Assembly: GCF_019131995.1 (NCBI RefSeq)
Contig: NZ_JAHONA010000007.1
Span: forward strand, 33,580 to 97,579
Direction: 5' to 3'
From: Collinsella aerofaciens
GTDB taxonomy: Bacteria; Actinomycetota; Coriobacteriia; Coriobacteriales; Coriobacteriaceae
DNA length: 64,000 nt
In this document: one piece after another, positions 37,841 to 46,443 of the stretch
Position numbering within the stretch: the stretch's first letter is position 1
Layout of the letters: each line of letters opens with the position of its first letter
Made by a program: the position numbers and the translations under genes
The notes under the pieces: model-generated
Told to the model about the DNA's origin: nothing
The model's database searches: none
What the model saw: only the letters and a program-made list of their open reading frames with translations

Positions 37841-38335
37841 TTACTTTCCTTCCTTCGCGGGCTTGAAGTCATAAGTGGGCTTCAACTTGCACTTTTTAAC
37901 ATCAGAGAAATCGAGGATGACGGACTCGCCGTCCTCGAGCTCGAGGGTCACGTTCGTCTCGGTGGCGGCGGCAATCTTGCCGGCGTACTTGCGACGTCCC
38001 TCGGTGGCGGTGGAGGTGAGCTCGCAGTTCTCGCCCACAAAGCGGGCAAAGTCACTCGGGCGGCGCAGCGGGCGCGCCATACCCGGGCTCGACACCTCGA
38101 GCGTATAGCTCGATGAGATGGGGTCGAGCTCCTCAATCACGTCGCCGACCCATTTGGTGTTGGCCGTGACGTCATTGAGCGACAAGCTCTGACCCTCGGC
38201 ACCCTCGATACGCACACGCACGCAGGGGGCCTTGGTGGCACCCACGAGCTCAACATCGACGATGTCGACATCGTGCTGGGGAGCGACGGCCTCGAGCGCG
38301 TCGATGATCGCCTGCTCGGTCTTGGTCTTGACCAT
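37841..38335 (-). CDS. rimP: Ribosome maturation factor RimP
   Basis: Assists 30S assembly; usually first gene of the nusA-infB operon, as here. The 164-residue protein has the RimP signature LEVSSPGMARPLRRPSDFAR in the middle and an SH3-like C-terminal domain (KIAAATETNVTLELEDGES). The true start is the ATG at 38335 (MVKTKTEQAI), preceded by GGAGGTG. The longer frame upstream runs through the promoter and attenuator and is not coding. Confidence 0.95.
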   Translation of the reverse strand: MVKTKTEQAIIDALEAVAPQHDVDIVDVELVGATKAPCVRVRIEGAEGQSLSLNDVTANTKWVGDVIEELDPISSSYTLEVSSPGMARPLRRPSDFARFVGENCELTSTATEGRRKYAGKIAAATETNVTLELEDGESVILDFSDVKKCKLKPTYDFKPAKEGK

Positions 38336-38354
38336 TGCGGCACCTCCATCCATA

Positions 38355-38387
38355 CAAAAAAGAAGCGGGGCCGAAACCCCACTTCTT
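38355..38387 (-). terminator. Attenuator in the rimP-nusA leader
   Basis: A stem of about 11 pairs with one G-A mismatch (38360-38370 with 38377-38387) is followed by a six-T run on the minus strand (38355-38360). It is placed between the rimP promoter and its ribosome-binding site. The position suits autoregulation by NusA-stimulated termination. Confidence 0.75.
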
Positions 38388-38413
38388 TCAATTACAACTT
38401 CATTTGCAAGCAA

Positions 38414-38442
38414 ACTATACCAATACCTGCGCAAACGTGCAA
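38414..38442 (-). promoter_or_regulatory. Promoter of the rimP-nusA-infB operon
   Basis: On the minus strand TTGCAC (38437-38442) and TATAGT (38414-38419) are separated by exactly 17 bases, a good sigma-70 match. It is about 25 bases upstream of the attenuator hairpin. Confidence 0.75.
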
Positions 38443-38528
38443 CCACAACACAAACCCGCAGGTCAGCGTGAGCACAGGTTCTCCACAAGAATAGAACAAT
38501 TAACCGCAGGTACCAGGACAGGTGCATG

Positions 38529-38563
38529 AAAAACGAGGGGCGACCCAGCCGGATCGCCCCTCG
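38529..38563 (-). terminator. leuS terminator
   Basis: A 10-bp perfect stem CGAGGGGCGA/TCGCCCCTCG (38534-38543 with 38554-38563) is followed by TTTTT on the minus strand, about 30 bases past the leuS stop. Confidence 0.9.
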
Positions 38564-38593
38564 CCTATAGCACGTCAACTATGCGCGCAGCGC

Positions 38594-41170
38594 TTACTTG
38601 ACCACCAGGTTAACCAGCTTGCCAGGCACGCAGATGGCCTTGACGACCGTCTTGCCCTCAAGCCACTTGGCAACGGCTTCCTCAGCGGCAGCCTGCATCT
38701 CCTCGTTGGAGGCGTCGCGGGCGACGTCAATGCGGCCACGGACCTTGCCGAGCACCTGTACGACGATCTGCACCGTGTCCTCGATGGACTCGGCCAGGTC
38801 GAACTCGGGCCAGGCGGCGGTGTAGGCGTTGCCCTCGCAGCCGAGTGCCTCGTGCCACAGCTCGTCGGCCCAGAACGGGCAGATGGGGGCAAGGACGCTC
38901 ACGATGTCCTTGGCCACGCCGTAGCACAGAGCCTTATCGCGGTCAGCACCCTCGGTGGCGTTGAGGTAGGCGCTCGCCGCGTTGACGAGCTCCATGACGG
39001 CCGAGATCGCGGTGTTGAACTGGCCGCGGTCAAAGTCCTCGGTGCACTTGGCAATGGTGCGATGGCGCTCGCGATAGAGCTTCATCGCGACCTCGTCGAG
39101 CACGGACTTGTCAAAGGCCACGTTGGCGTCGCCGGACTGGACGAGCTGCCACACGATACGCCAGGCGCGCTTAATAAAGCGGTTAGCGCCCTCGACGGCC
39201 TTGGGATCCCAGTCGAAGTCCTTCTCGGGCGGGGCGATAAACAGGATCGCCAGACGCATGGTGTCGGCGCCGTAGGGCTCGATGACCGAGCTCGGGGGCA
39301 CGACGTTGCCCTTGGACTTGGACATGGTGTCGCCGTTCTCGTCCTTGACCATGCCCTGGCACAGCAGGTTGGTGAAGGGCTCGTCAACGCTCAGCAGGCC
39401 CAGGTCGCGCAGGGCCTTGGTAAAGAAGCGGCTGTAGAGCAGGTGCAGAATGGCGTGCTCGATGCCACCGATGTAATTATCGACGGGCATCCAACGGTCG
39501 GCCGCCTCGCGGGAGAAGGGCAGCTTGGTGTTGTGCGGGTCGGTATAGCGCAGGTAATACCAGCTGGAGCAGGTGAAGGTGTCCATGGTATCGGTCTCAC
39601 GCTTGGCCGGGCGACCGCAGACCGGGCAGGTCGTCTCGTAGAATTCCTTGCACTCGGCGAGGGTCTCGCCGGCACCCAGGTCCAGGTTCTCGGGCAGCGT
39701 CACTGGCAGCTGGTCCTCGGGCACGGGCACGATGCCGCAGTGCTCGCAGTGAATGGCCGGGATGGGGTTACCCCAGTAGCGCTGGCGGCTGATGAGCCAG
39801 TCGCGCAGACGGAACTCGACCTTACGACGACCGCAGCCCATGGCCTCAAGATCGGCCACGATGGCAGCCTCGCCCTCGGAGTGCTTGCCGCCGCGCATGC
39901 CGGTGTACTTGCCGGACTGGACGAGCGTGCCCTCGGCAGCGTGGGCGCAATCCCAGTCGACGGTCTCGGCATGGAAGGTGTCGATGGTCTCGCCGCTGGC
40001 CTCGACGGCTGCGCGGTCGTCATCGTCCAGGATGATCGGCACGATCGGCAGGTCATACTTGCGGGCAAACTCAAAGTCGCGCTGGTCGCCGCAGGGAACG
40101 GCCATGACGGCGCCGGTGCCATAGTCGGCAACGACATAATCGGCAACCCACACGGGGACCTTCTCGCCGTTGACGGGGTTCACCACATAGCGACCCGTAA
40201 AGGCACCGTGCTTCTCGAGGGTGCCCTGGGCACGCTCGACGGCAGAGATGTGCTTGGAGTCCTCGACGATCTTGGTGACGGCCTCCTCGTACTCCGTGCC
40301 CGCGACGAGCTCGTGCAGGCGCGCGTACTCGGGAGCCAGGACAAAGAAGGAGACACCGAAAAGCGTGTCGGCTCGCGTGGTGAAGACGGTGATCTTACCC
40401 TCGTCGCCCTCGATGGGCACGCCATCCTTGTCGCACAGGGTAAAGTCGACCTCGGCGCCCTCGGAGCGGCCGATCCAGTTGGCCTGCATCTGCTTGACGC
40501 GCTCGGGCCAGCCGGGGAGCTTCTCCAGATCGTCGAGCAGCTCCTGGGAGTACTCGGTAATCTTGAAGTACCACTGCTCCAGGTCGCGCTTCTCGGGCTC
40601 GGTGCCGCAGCGCCAACACTTGCCCTCGGTGACCTGCTCGTTAGCCAGAACGGTCTTGCAGGTGGGGCACCAATTGACAGGGTTCTTCTTGCGGTAGACC
40701 AAGCCCTTTTCCCACAGCTTCTCAAAGATCCACTGACCCCAGCGGTAGTAGTCGGGGCTGCAGGTCTTGACCATGCGATCCAGATCGTAGGAGAAGCCCA
40801 TGCGCTTCATCGTGGCGAGTGCCTGATCCATGTTCTTATACGTCCAGGCGGCAGCCTGCGTGTTGTGCTTGATGGCGGCGTTCTCGGCAGGCAGACCAAA
40901 GGCATCGAAGCCGATGGGGTGCAGCACGTCGTAGCCGCGCATGCGGGCCTGACGGGCCATGGCATCGCCGATGGTATAGTTGCGCGCGTGGCCCATGTGC
41001 AGGTCGCCCGACGGATACGGGAACATCTCGAGCACGTACTTCTTGGGCTTGCTGTCGTCGGTGTCGACGGCAAAGAGGTTGGAGTCCTCCCAGGCCTTCA
41101 TCCACCTAGACTCAATGGCCTGCGCGTCGTATGCAGGGATCTCGTCCTTATGATCTGTGCAATCGCACAT
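38594..41170 (-). CDS. leuS: Leucyl-tRNA synthetase
   Basis: Class I synthetase that charges tRNA-Leu. The 858-residue protein has the HIGH-type motif [18 protein letters not shown], zinc-binding cysteine pairs (CPTCKTV and CWRCGTE), an editing domain, and the KMSKS-type motif [13 protein letters not shown]. The ATG at 41170 ([15 protein letters not shown]) has AAAGGAG upstream. A 119-base region of strong dyad symmetry precedes the ribosome-binding site. No T-box motif is present there, unlike ileS. Confidence 0.97.
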   Translation of the reverse strand: MCDCTDHKDEIPAYDAQAIESRWMKAWEDSNLFAVDTDDSKPKKYVLEMFPYPSGDLHMGHARNYTIGDAMARQARMRGYDVLHPIGFDAFGLPAENAAIKHNTQAAAWTYKNMDQALATMKRMGFSYDLDRMVKTCSPDYYRWGQWIFEKLWEKGLVYRKKNPVNWCPTCKTVLANEQVTEGKCWRCGTEPEKRDLEQWYFKITEYSQELLDDLEKLPGWPERVKQMQANWIGRSEGAEVDFTLCDKDGVPIEGDEGKITVFTTRADTLFGVSFFVLAPEYARLHELVAGTEYEEAVTKIVEDSKHISAVERAQGTLEKHGAFTGRYVVNPVNGEKVPVWVADYVVADYGTGAVMAVPCGDQRDFEFARKYDLPIVPIILDDDDRAAVEASGETIDTFHAETVDWDCAHAAEGTLVQSGKYTGMRGGKHSEGEAAIVADLEAMGCGRRKVEFRLRDWLISRQRYWGNPIPAIHCEHCGIVPVPEDQLPVTLPENLDLGAGETLAECKEFYETTCPVCGRPAKRETDTMDTFTCSSWYYLRYTDPHNTKLPFSREAADRWMPVDNYIGGIEHAILHLLYSRFFTKALRDLGLLSVDEPFTNLLCQGMVKDENGDTMSKSKGNVVPPSSVIEPYGADTMRLAILFIAPPEKDFDWDPKAVEGANRFIKRAWRIVWQLVQSGDANVAFDKSVLDEVAMKLYRERHRTIAKCTEDFDRGQFNTAISAVMELVNAASAYLNATEGADRDKALCYGVAKDIVSVLAPICPFWADELWHEALGCEGNAYTAAWPEFDLAESIEDTVQIVVQVLGKVRGRIDVARDASNEEMQAAAEEAVAKWLEGKTVVKAICVPGKLVNLVVK

Positions 41171-41193
41171 ATCAGCTCCTTTAATCTTAGCTG

Positions 41194-41312
41194 GGGTCGG
41201 TCGGCTTGGCTTTGTTCGCTACTGCGGACAGTCCTGCGCAAGACGAAGAGCACATTAAGTGCTCTTCTTTGCGTGCGGAACTTGTAGCGAACAAAGCCAA
41301 GCCGACCGACCC
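41194..41312. repeat. 29-bp perfect dyad with nested hairpin in leuS leader
   Basis: Arms at 41194-41222 and 41284-41312 are perfect inverse complements. Inside is a second hairpin, GAAGAGCAC/GTGCTCTTC (41246-41254 with 41260-41268), with further partial pairing around it. There is no T-run. The end of the structure lies only 24 bases before the leuS ATG. Confidence 0.75.
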
Positions 41313-41347
41313 TAAGGTTAACTTGACTGATGATAGCAAATACAACA

Positions 41348-41380
41348 AGCGAGATGCCTGCGACTTGCATGCATCTCGCT
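41348..41380 (-). terminator. Possible guaB terminator
   Basis: A 10-bp perfect stem AGCGAGATGC/GCATCTCGCT (41348-41357 with 41371-41380) lies downstream of guaB on the minus strand and is followed by a weak T-rich run, TGTTGTATTTG. Confidence 0.6.
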
Positions 41381-41429
41381 TTATCTAAATAACGTGGTTG
41401 ATACTCAACCTTTATGTGCAGCTCTTATC

Positions 41430-42941
41430 CTATCGATAAGACACAGACTGCTGGGAGTCTTTCACTACGACATCGTGGGCGCCACCTTCGACGATGGAGG
41501 TGGAGCTGACCAGGGTCAGGCGTGCCTTTTCCTGGAGCTCGGGGATCGAGAGGGCACCGCAGTTGCACATCGTGGACTTAACCTTGTAAAGCGTGCCGCC
41601 CACGCCGTCCTTGAGGGAGCCAGCGTAGGGAACGTAGGAGTCGACGCCCTCGACGAAGCTGAGCTTCGCGGCACCACCCAGGTCGTAGCGCTGCCAGTTG
41701 CGGGCACGCGCAGAACCCTCGCCCCAGTACTCCTTCATGTACTGGCCGTTGACGTTGACGCGCTCGGTCGGGCTCTCGTCGAAGCGGGCGAAGTAGCGGC
41801 CCAGCATCATAAAGTCGGCACCCATGGCAAGGGCGAGCGTCATGTGGTAGTCGTAGACGATACCGCCGTCGGAGCACACGGGCACGTAGACGCCGGTCTC
41901 CTCGTAGTACTCGTCACGGGCGCGGCAGACGTCGATCAGCGCGGTGGCCTGGCCACGGCCGATGCCCTTGGTCTCACGGGTGATGCAGATGGAACCGCCG
42001 CCGATACCGACCTTGATGAAGTCGGCACCGCAGTCGGCCAGGAAGCGGAAGCCCTCGGCGTCGACGACGTTACCGGCACCGACCTTGACGTCCTCGCCGT
42101 AGTTGGCGCGAATCCACTCGATGGTGCGCTTCTGCCACTCGCTGAAGCCCTCGGAAGAGTCGATGCACAGGACATCGGCGCCGGCCTCGATGAGCAGCGG
42201 CACACGCTCGGCATAGTCGCGGGTGTTGATACCGGCGCCGACCATGTAGCGCTTATCGCCGTCGAGCAGCTCGTTGGGGTTGGTCTTGTGGCTGTCGTAG
42301 TCCTTGCGGAAGACGATGCCCATAAGGTGATCATTGTCGTCGACGATGGGCAGGGCGTTGAGCTTGTTGTCCCAGATGACGTCGTTGGCAACCTTGAGGC
42401 TAATGTTCTTGTCGCCCACGATGAGCTGCTCACGCGGGGTCATGAACTCGGAGACCTTCGTCTGGTGGTCATCGCGACTGGGGCGATAGTCACGGCTGGT
42501 GACGATGCCCAGGAGCTTACCCTTGGGAGTGCCGTCGTCGGTAACCGGCATAGTGGAGTGACCGGTCTTCTCCTTGAGCTCGATGACCTGTTCCATGGTC
42601 ATATCGGGGGTCAGCGTGGAATCGGACTGAACAAAGCCAGCCTTGTGATCCTTGACGGCCTTGACCATGGCGGCCTCGGACTCGGCGCTCTGGGAACCGT
42701 AGATGAAGGACAGGCCGCCCTCGGTAGCGAGCGCGACACCCATGTCGACGCCCGAGACGGACTGCATGATGGCGGAAACCATGGGGATGTTCAGGGTGAT
42801 TGCCGGCTTCTCACCGCGCTTGAAGCGGGTTAGCGGCGTCTTGAGAGAGACGTTGTTGGGGATGCACTGCGAGGACGAGTAACCAGGGACCAGCAGATAC
42901 TCCGAAAACGTGTGGGACTCACCGGGAAAGAACGTAGCCAT
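41430..42941 (-). CDS. guaB: IMP dehydrogenase
   Basis: Oxidises IMP to XMP with NAD, the committed step of guanine nucleotide synthesis. The 503-residue protein has the TIM-barrel catalytic domain interrupted by a CBS pair (about residues 110-220). The catalytic loop is [25 protein letters not shown], with the nucleophilic cysteine in [21 protein letters not shown] and CSDGGIVYD are also visible. The ATG at 42941 ([12 protein letters not shown]) follows AAAAGGAG. It appears monocistronic. Confidence 0.95.
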   Translation of the reverse strand: MATFFPGESHTFSEYLLVPGYSSSQCIPNNVSLKTPLTRFKRGEKPAITLNIPMVSAIMQSVSGVDMGVALATEGGLSFIYGSQSAESEAAMVKAVKDHKAGFVQSDSTLTPDMTMEQVIELKEKTGHSTMPVTDDGTPKGKLLGIVTSRDYRPSRDDHQTKVSEFMTPREQLIVGDKNISLKVANDVIWDNKLNALPIVDDNDHLMGIVFRKDYDSHKTNPNELLDGDKRYMVGAGINTRDYAERVPLLIEAGADVLCIDSSEGFSEWQKRTIEWIRANYGEDVKVGAGNVVDAEGFRFLADCGADFIKVGIGGGSICITRETKGIGRGQATALIDVCRARDEYYEETGVYVPVCSDGGIVYDYHMTLALAMGADFMMLGRYFARFDESPTERVNVNGQYMKEYWGEGSARARNWQRYDLGGAAKLSFVEGVDSYVPYAGSLKDGVGGTLYKVKSTMCNCGALSIPELQEKARLTLVSSTSIVEGGAHDVVVKDSQQSVSYR

Positions 42942-43020
42942 GTTTCTCCTTTTTCCATGCGACCGGTCGGCTGCAGGCCTCGTAGGACCCAGCCCAACCT
43001 TGGGCGCCCAATACTGGCGA

Positions 43021-43049
43021 AGTATCTTAACGCACTTTGACTGCTACAA
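43021..43049 (-). promoter_or_regulatory. guaB: Possible guaB promoter
   Basis: On the minus strand TTGTAG (43044-43049) and GATACT (43021-43026) are separated by 17 bases, about 80 bases before the guaB start. The match is moderate. Confidence 0.4.
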
Positions 43050-43134
43050 TGCATGATTTAAGAAGAGCACACGAGGGCTTGACGCAGGCTTTGCGTTTGC
43101 CCAGCAAACACTTTAGCGGGGAGACGTGGAGCGT

Positions 43135-43482
43135 ATGGAGTACAAGACGACGGCAAAGTTGGTCATTCAAGCGTGCGACAAAGATCTGCCGGGCGTGTTT
43201 GGTCACGGCTGCGTCTTGCTGCTGCAGGGTATTGCCCGCGAGCACTCGCTGAACCGCGCCGCCAAGAGCATGGGCATGGCGTATTCCAAGGCCTGGCGCA
43301 TCGTGAATGAGGCTGAAGGACAGCTGGGCTGCAAGCTCATCGAGCGCGACGGCGCCCGCGGATCCACCCTCACCCCCGCCGGCGAGCGAGCCATCGAAGT
43401 CTACGAAACCCTCCAGGCCGACATCAACAACGTCATCGCCACAAAAGCCGACGCCCTCATCGCCAGCATCAATGCAGAGTAG
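43135..43482 (+). CDS. ModE-like winged helix-turn-helix regulator
   Basis: A 115-residue DNA-binding protein resembling the N-terminal LysR-type winged-helix domain of ModE (LNRAAKSMGMAYSKAWRIVN, LIERDGARGSTLTPAGERAI). It lacks the molybdate-binding TOBE domains of full ModE, so it may sense another signal or act as a constitutive regulator. The ATG at 43135 is chosen; a GTG at 43126 in frame is possible because GGGGAG lies close to both. It is divergent from guaB, and no molybdate transport genes are in the window. Confidence 0.8.
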   Translation: MEYKTTAKLVIQACDKDLPGVFGHGCVLLLQGIAREHSLNRAAKSMGMAYSKAWRIVNEAEGQLGCKLIERDGARGSTLTPAGERAIEVYETLQADINNVIATKADALIASINAE

Positions 43483-43537
43483 TCCTTTTGGGGCTGAATT
43501 GTTGTCCACCGCACCCTCGGATTGAGGCTCGCGCCAC

Positions 43538-43686
43538 AAAACGGGCCCATCTACTACGTTTGGCTGAATACCCTCGACCATACCGGACATTATGAAATTA
43601 AAACCGCTGATAGACAGCTTGGTGATTTTCAAAATAGGCGGGCATGGTCGACCCCTATGGCTTAAACGTAGTAAATAGGCCGTTTT
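43538..43686. repeat. Long imperfect inverted repeat (MITE-like)
   Basis: Arms of about 47 bases (43538-43584 and 43641-43686) match imperfectly as inverse complements. The best blocks are TACTACGTTT (43552-43561 with 43664-43673) and TCGACCAT (43574-43581 with 43644-43651). The roughly 56-base centre is AT-richer than the flanks. It fills the gap between the ModE-like gene and the PLP enzyme. No coding function seen. Confidence 0.6.
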
Positions 43687-43707
43687 CGTGGCACAGGCCC
43701 CGATTAG

Positions 43708-44700
43708 CTACTTGCGGAGGGCGTTGTCTAGGGTGGCGGCCACGATCAAGGGGTTGTCGGTGCCGGCAAAGAGGCGGATGGTGCTCCCCTGCTTGCCACG
43801 CGGAGCCGAAAGGCGCGTCGTTGCGCCGCCGGCGGGCGATGTGCGGAATTCGTCCGGCAGTATGCTGAAGAATTCGCACGCGGTGCAGTCAATCAGGTCA
43901 AACTCAACTGCCGGGCCAAAGCCGTGCTCGAGGATTCCCGTTGCAACCGCATGGTCGGGATGCGAATTCAACCCGGGATAGCGCACGTTGCGCACCATCT
44001 CGTTCGCGGCCAAATATTCAGCCAGCGCACGGGCGCGGTCGAAATGTGCCTGCGTGCGGGTGTCGAGCGTGTCGAGCCCACGCTCTAGAACCTCGGCTTC
44101 ATCGGAGGACAAGTCGAGCGCGGCCAATCCGCACCCCTCGAGCAGCGCGTGCGCGCACTCGGCAGCAGCATCCACACGATGGCGCTTGAGCTGCGAGCGC
44201 GCCACCGAAGCAGCAACGAGCTTACGCGGAGCCTTACCGGCACACACGCGGTCGAGTGCCTCGAGCGACAACGCAGCGCCCAGCCGCAGCGGATCGCAGC
44301 CAAAAGCCGACGCCACGGTGTTGTCCACAACCAGCAGCGCGCGGGCCTCACGAGCCGCGCGGCCCAGCGCACGCAGATCGGGCACACGCAGGCCAAAGCC
44401 ACCGATTGAGTTCACAAACCACCACAGGTGCGGTCCCTCAGCATCAAACGAAGCATCAAATCCTTCGGACGCAGCAGAAAACGCTGCAGCCGATGGCTCC
44501 CCCACCATAGTCACGTCGCGGCCATCAAAGCCGTGCGCAAACGCATCGGCAAAGTCATCGGCAAACGCAACCAGGCGATCGCCGGGACGTACAATCCCCA
44601 ACAGCGACAGCGCTGCCGGAACATGCGGGGCCTCAACAAGACGCGCCTCACGCGAGCCGGCCCTCAAAGCCCAGGCCTCTTCTAGCTGCTCTACGCCCAT
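43708..44700 (-). CDS. Divergent Cys/Met-metabolism PLP enzyme-like protein
   Basis: A 330-residue protein whose second half resembles the trans-sulfuration (cystathionine gamma-synthase/beta-lyase) fold: LERGLDTLDTRTQAHFDRA, then VRYPGLNSHPDHAVA and IRLFAGTDNP near the end. The first half has LLVVDNTVASAFGCDPL, equivalent to the PLP-contacting VDNTFATP block. The usual Ser-x-Thr-Lys lysine motif is not recognisable; the region reads ALDRVCAGKAPRKLVAASVA. Function is therefore uncertain: a divergent lyase or a non-catalytic relative. The ATG at 44700 (MGVEQLEEAW) follows GGGAGG, preferable to the longer frame. Confidence 0.75.
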   Translation of the reverse strand: MGVEQLEEAWALRAGSREARLVEAPHVPAALSLLGIVRPGDRLVAFADDFADAFAHGFDGRDVTMVGEPSAAAFSAASEGFDASFDAEGPHLWWFVNSIGGFGLRVPDLRALGRAAREARALLVVDNTVASAFGCDPLRLGAALSLEALDRVCAGKAPRKLVAASVARSQLKRHRVDAAAECAHALLEGCGLAALDLSSDEAEVLERGLDTLDTRTQAHFDRARALAEYLAANEMVRNVRYPGLNSHPDHAVATGILEHGFGPAVEFDLIDCTACEFFSILPDEFRTSPAGGATTRLSAPRGKQGSTIRLFAGTDNPLIVAATLDNALRK

Positions 44701-44720
44701 ATGGCAACCTCCCTTTAAAA

Positions 44721-44757
44721 GCAAAACCCACGATGCGGATGTTTCCCGCATCGTGGG
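44721..44757 (-). terminator. Terminator after the sucrose hydrolase gene
   Basis: A 12-bp stem CCCACGATGCGG (44727-44738 with 44746-44757) is followed on the minus strand by TTTTGCTTTT. It separates scrB from the PLP gene. Confidence 0.85.
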
Positions 44758-44795
44758 CAACGGCTGCAGTATAGCGCCGATATGCGACGAATCGC

Positions 44796-46337
44796 CTAGA
44801 TGTTGAGCGCGTGGTAGGTCACGTTCGCACCCGGAGCGTCAACGGACACACCATAGGTCTCAGGATAGATGCGCGTCGAAAACACGAGCGCGCCATCATT
44901 CACAAACACCTCGACCGACGAGGCATCGCCAACAATGCGCACGTTACGAACCTCGTCGACGGGCTCCCAGCGCACGGTACGACCGCAGCCGGCAGAAGCG
45001 CGACCCTCATCGGTAAATCGCATCTCAAAGCGCGAGGGCAGTTCGCCCTCGGCGGGCACAAACGCCAGCTTCAGCTCGCCATCAACGGTCGCGGTGAACG
45101 CGCCGTTGACACCGTCGGCAACAACGTCAAAGCAGGTATCGCCGACAACCTCCAACGAGCCCTCCCCCACACGCACCGAGGCATAATGGCGCTCGATCTC
45201 GCGCGCCGGCTGCTGCAGCACCACGCCGCCGTCACCGGCCGTAAGCTCGCGCGGCACCGTCATGCAGTGCTGCCAACCGCACGCCACGGTGGGTTCGTTG
45301 CCATAGGTCGGCTCATCGGGCATGCCCATCCAGCCGATCAGAATGTGGCGACCGTCCTCGGACGTAAACTCCTGCGGAGCATAGAAGTCAAAACCGGCGT
45401 CCCACAGACGGAAATCCCCCAGCTCATAGGCACCGTCACCACCAGTGATGTCGCCCGTTACAGGCATGTAGCCAGCGGCATACACATTGCCGCGGTCCCA
45501 ACGACCGCCCTCGAGCCCCTGAGGCGAGAAGGACAGCCACTTCGCCGGTATACCGCCATCCGTCTCAATCTCCAGATACCCCGGGCACTCCCACATAAAG
45601 CCAAAACGCTCGGGCGTAGACACACGGCTCTCAAGCTCCCAGTTCAGCATATCCATCGAACCATACACAAGAATCTCGCCCACATCGCGACCGGCACCCT
45701 CACCGTGCATGGCGCAAAATCGACTATCGACATGCGGCCCGTCTACGCGACGCCGCGCGCCCAGCACCATGTGGTAACGCCCATCATCATCGCGCCACAC
45801 CTTGGGATCACGCACGTGGCAGGTCAAATCCTCGGGATAGTCCTCCGACGCCAGCACAACACGCTTTTGGCTGAACTCCCGACCGGCAAGGCCATCAACG
45901 CTCTCTACATAGACGGTATCGGCGCGACGACCGGAGTTGACATAGTCAAAGACGCCGTCCGCATCGGGGAGCTTAACGTTGCCGGTATAGAGCACGCGAA
46001 TGCGGCCGTCCTCAGCAAGCGCGGAGCCCGAATACACGCCATGGCAATCGAATGGCTCGTCGGGCAGCAGCGGGGCGCCAACGTAGTCCCACGTCATAAG
46101 ATCGCGACTCGCCGCATGGCCCCAGACCTTAACGCCACCCTCGACATCAAACGGCGCATACTGAAAGTACGCGTGAAACACGCCATCGGCCTGGCAAAGA
46201 CCGTTGGGGTCGTTGAGCCAGCCCGCCGGCGGCATAATATGGAAACGCTGGCCATACGCGCCATGACCGCACTCAGAGGCGGCAGCGTCAACAGCGGCAA
46301 CCAGCTTTGCAAGGTCGCGACCAAGTGCATTAGACAT
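44796..46337 (-). CDS. scrB: Sucrose-6-phosphate hydrolase (GH32)
   Basis: Glycoside hydrolase family 32 beta-fructofuranosidase, expected to split sucrose-6-phosphate delivered by the adjacent PTS transporter into glucose-6-phosphate and fructose. The 513-residue protein has no signal peptide. It has the five-blade propeller active site: nucleophile in GWLNDPNG (about residue 43), RDPKVW (transition-state aspartate) and the acid/base glutamate in WECPGY. A C-terminal beta-sandwich follows. It is downstream of scrA with a 106-base gap containing a strong hairpin, and ends at a terminator. Confidence 0.94.
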   Translation of the reverse strand: MSNALGRDLAKLVAAVDAAASECGHGAYGQRFHIMPPAGWLNDPNGLCQADGVFHAYFQYAPFDVEGGVKVWGHAASRDLMTWDYVGAPLLPDEPFDCHGVYSGSALAEDGRIRVLYTGNVKLPDADGVFDYVNSGRRADTVYVESVDGLAGREFSQKRVVLASEDYPEDLTCHVRDPKVWRDDDGRYHMVLGARRRVDGPHVDSRFCAMHGEGAGRDVGEILVYGSMDMLNWELESRVSTPERFGFMWECPGYLEIETDGGIPAKWLSFSPQGLEGGRWDRGNVYAAGYMPVTGDITGGDGAYELGDFRLWDAGFDFYAPQEFTSEDGRHILIGWMGMPDEPTYGNEPTVACGWQHCMTVPRELTAGDGGVVLQQPAREIERHYASVRVGEGSLEVVGDTCFDVVADGVNGAFTATVDGELKLAFVPAEGELPSRFEMRFTDEGRASAGCGRTVRWEPVDEVRNVRIVGDASSVEVFVNDGALVFSTRIYPETYGVSVDAPGANVTYHALNI

Positions 46338-46394
46338 ATCAAAGTCCTAACGGATCGAAAGCTACAAGACGCCAAAGATCGGCGCCAGATGCGG

Positions 46395-46429
46395 GGAACA
46401 CCCGCGCGCATACAGCCCGCGGGTGTTCC
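46395..46429 (-). other. Hairpin between scrA and scrB
   Basis: A near-perfect 12-bp GC stem GGAACACCCGCG/CGCGGGTGTTCC (46395-46406 with 46418-46429) lacks a T-run on the minus strand. A processing or stability element that sets scrA versus scrB mRNA levels is more likely than a full terminator. Confidence 0.6.
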
Positions 46430-46443
46430 TTAGTCAAAAGCTC

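Noticed and set aside
38522..41287. 921-codon open frame opposite leuS
   Set aside because: Antisense shadow that runs through the leuS leader and terminator.
41171..41429. T-box upstream of leuS
   Set aside because: No AGAGAG Stem I motif, no TGG bulge and no terminator with T-run before leuS; only a long dyad is present.
46395..46429. Full terminator between scrA and scrB
   Set aside because: Strong stem but no T-run on the transcribed strand; scrB would otherwise be cut off from its operators.
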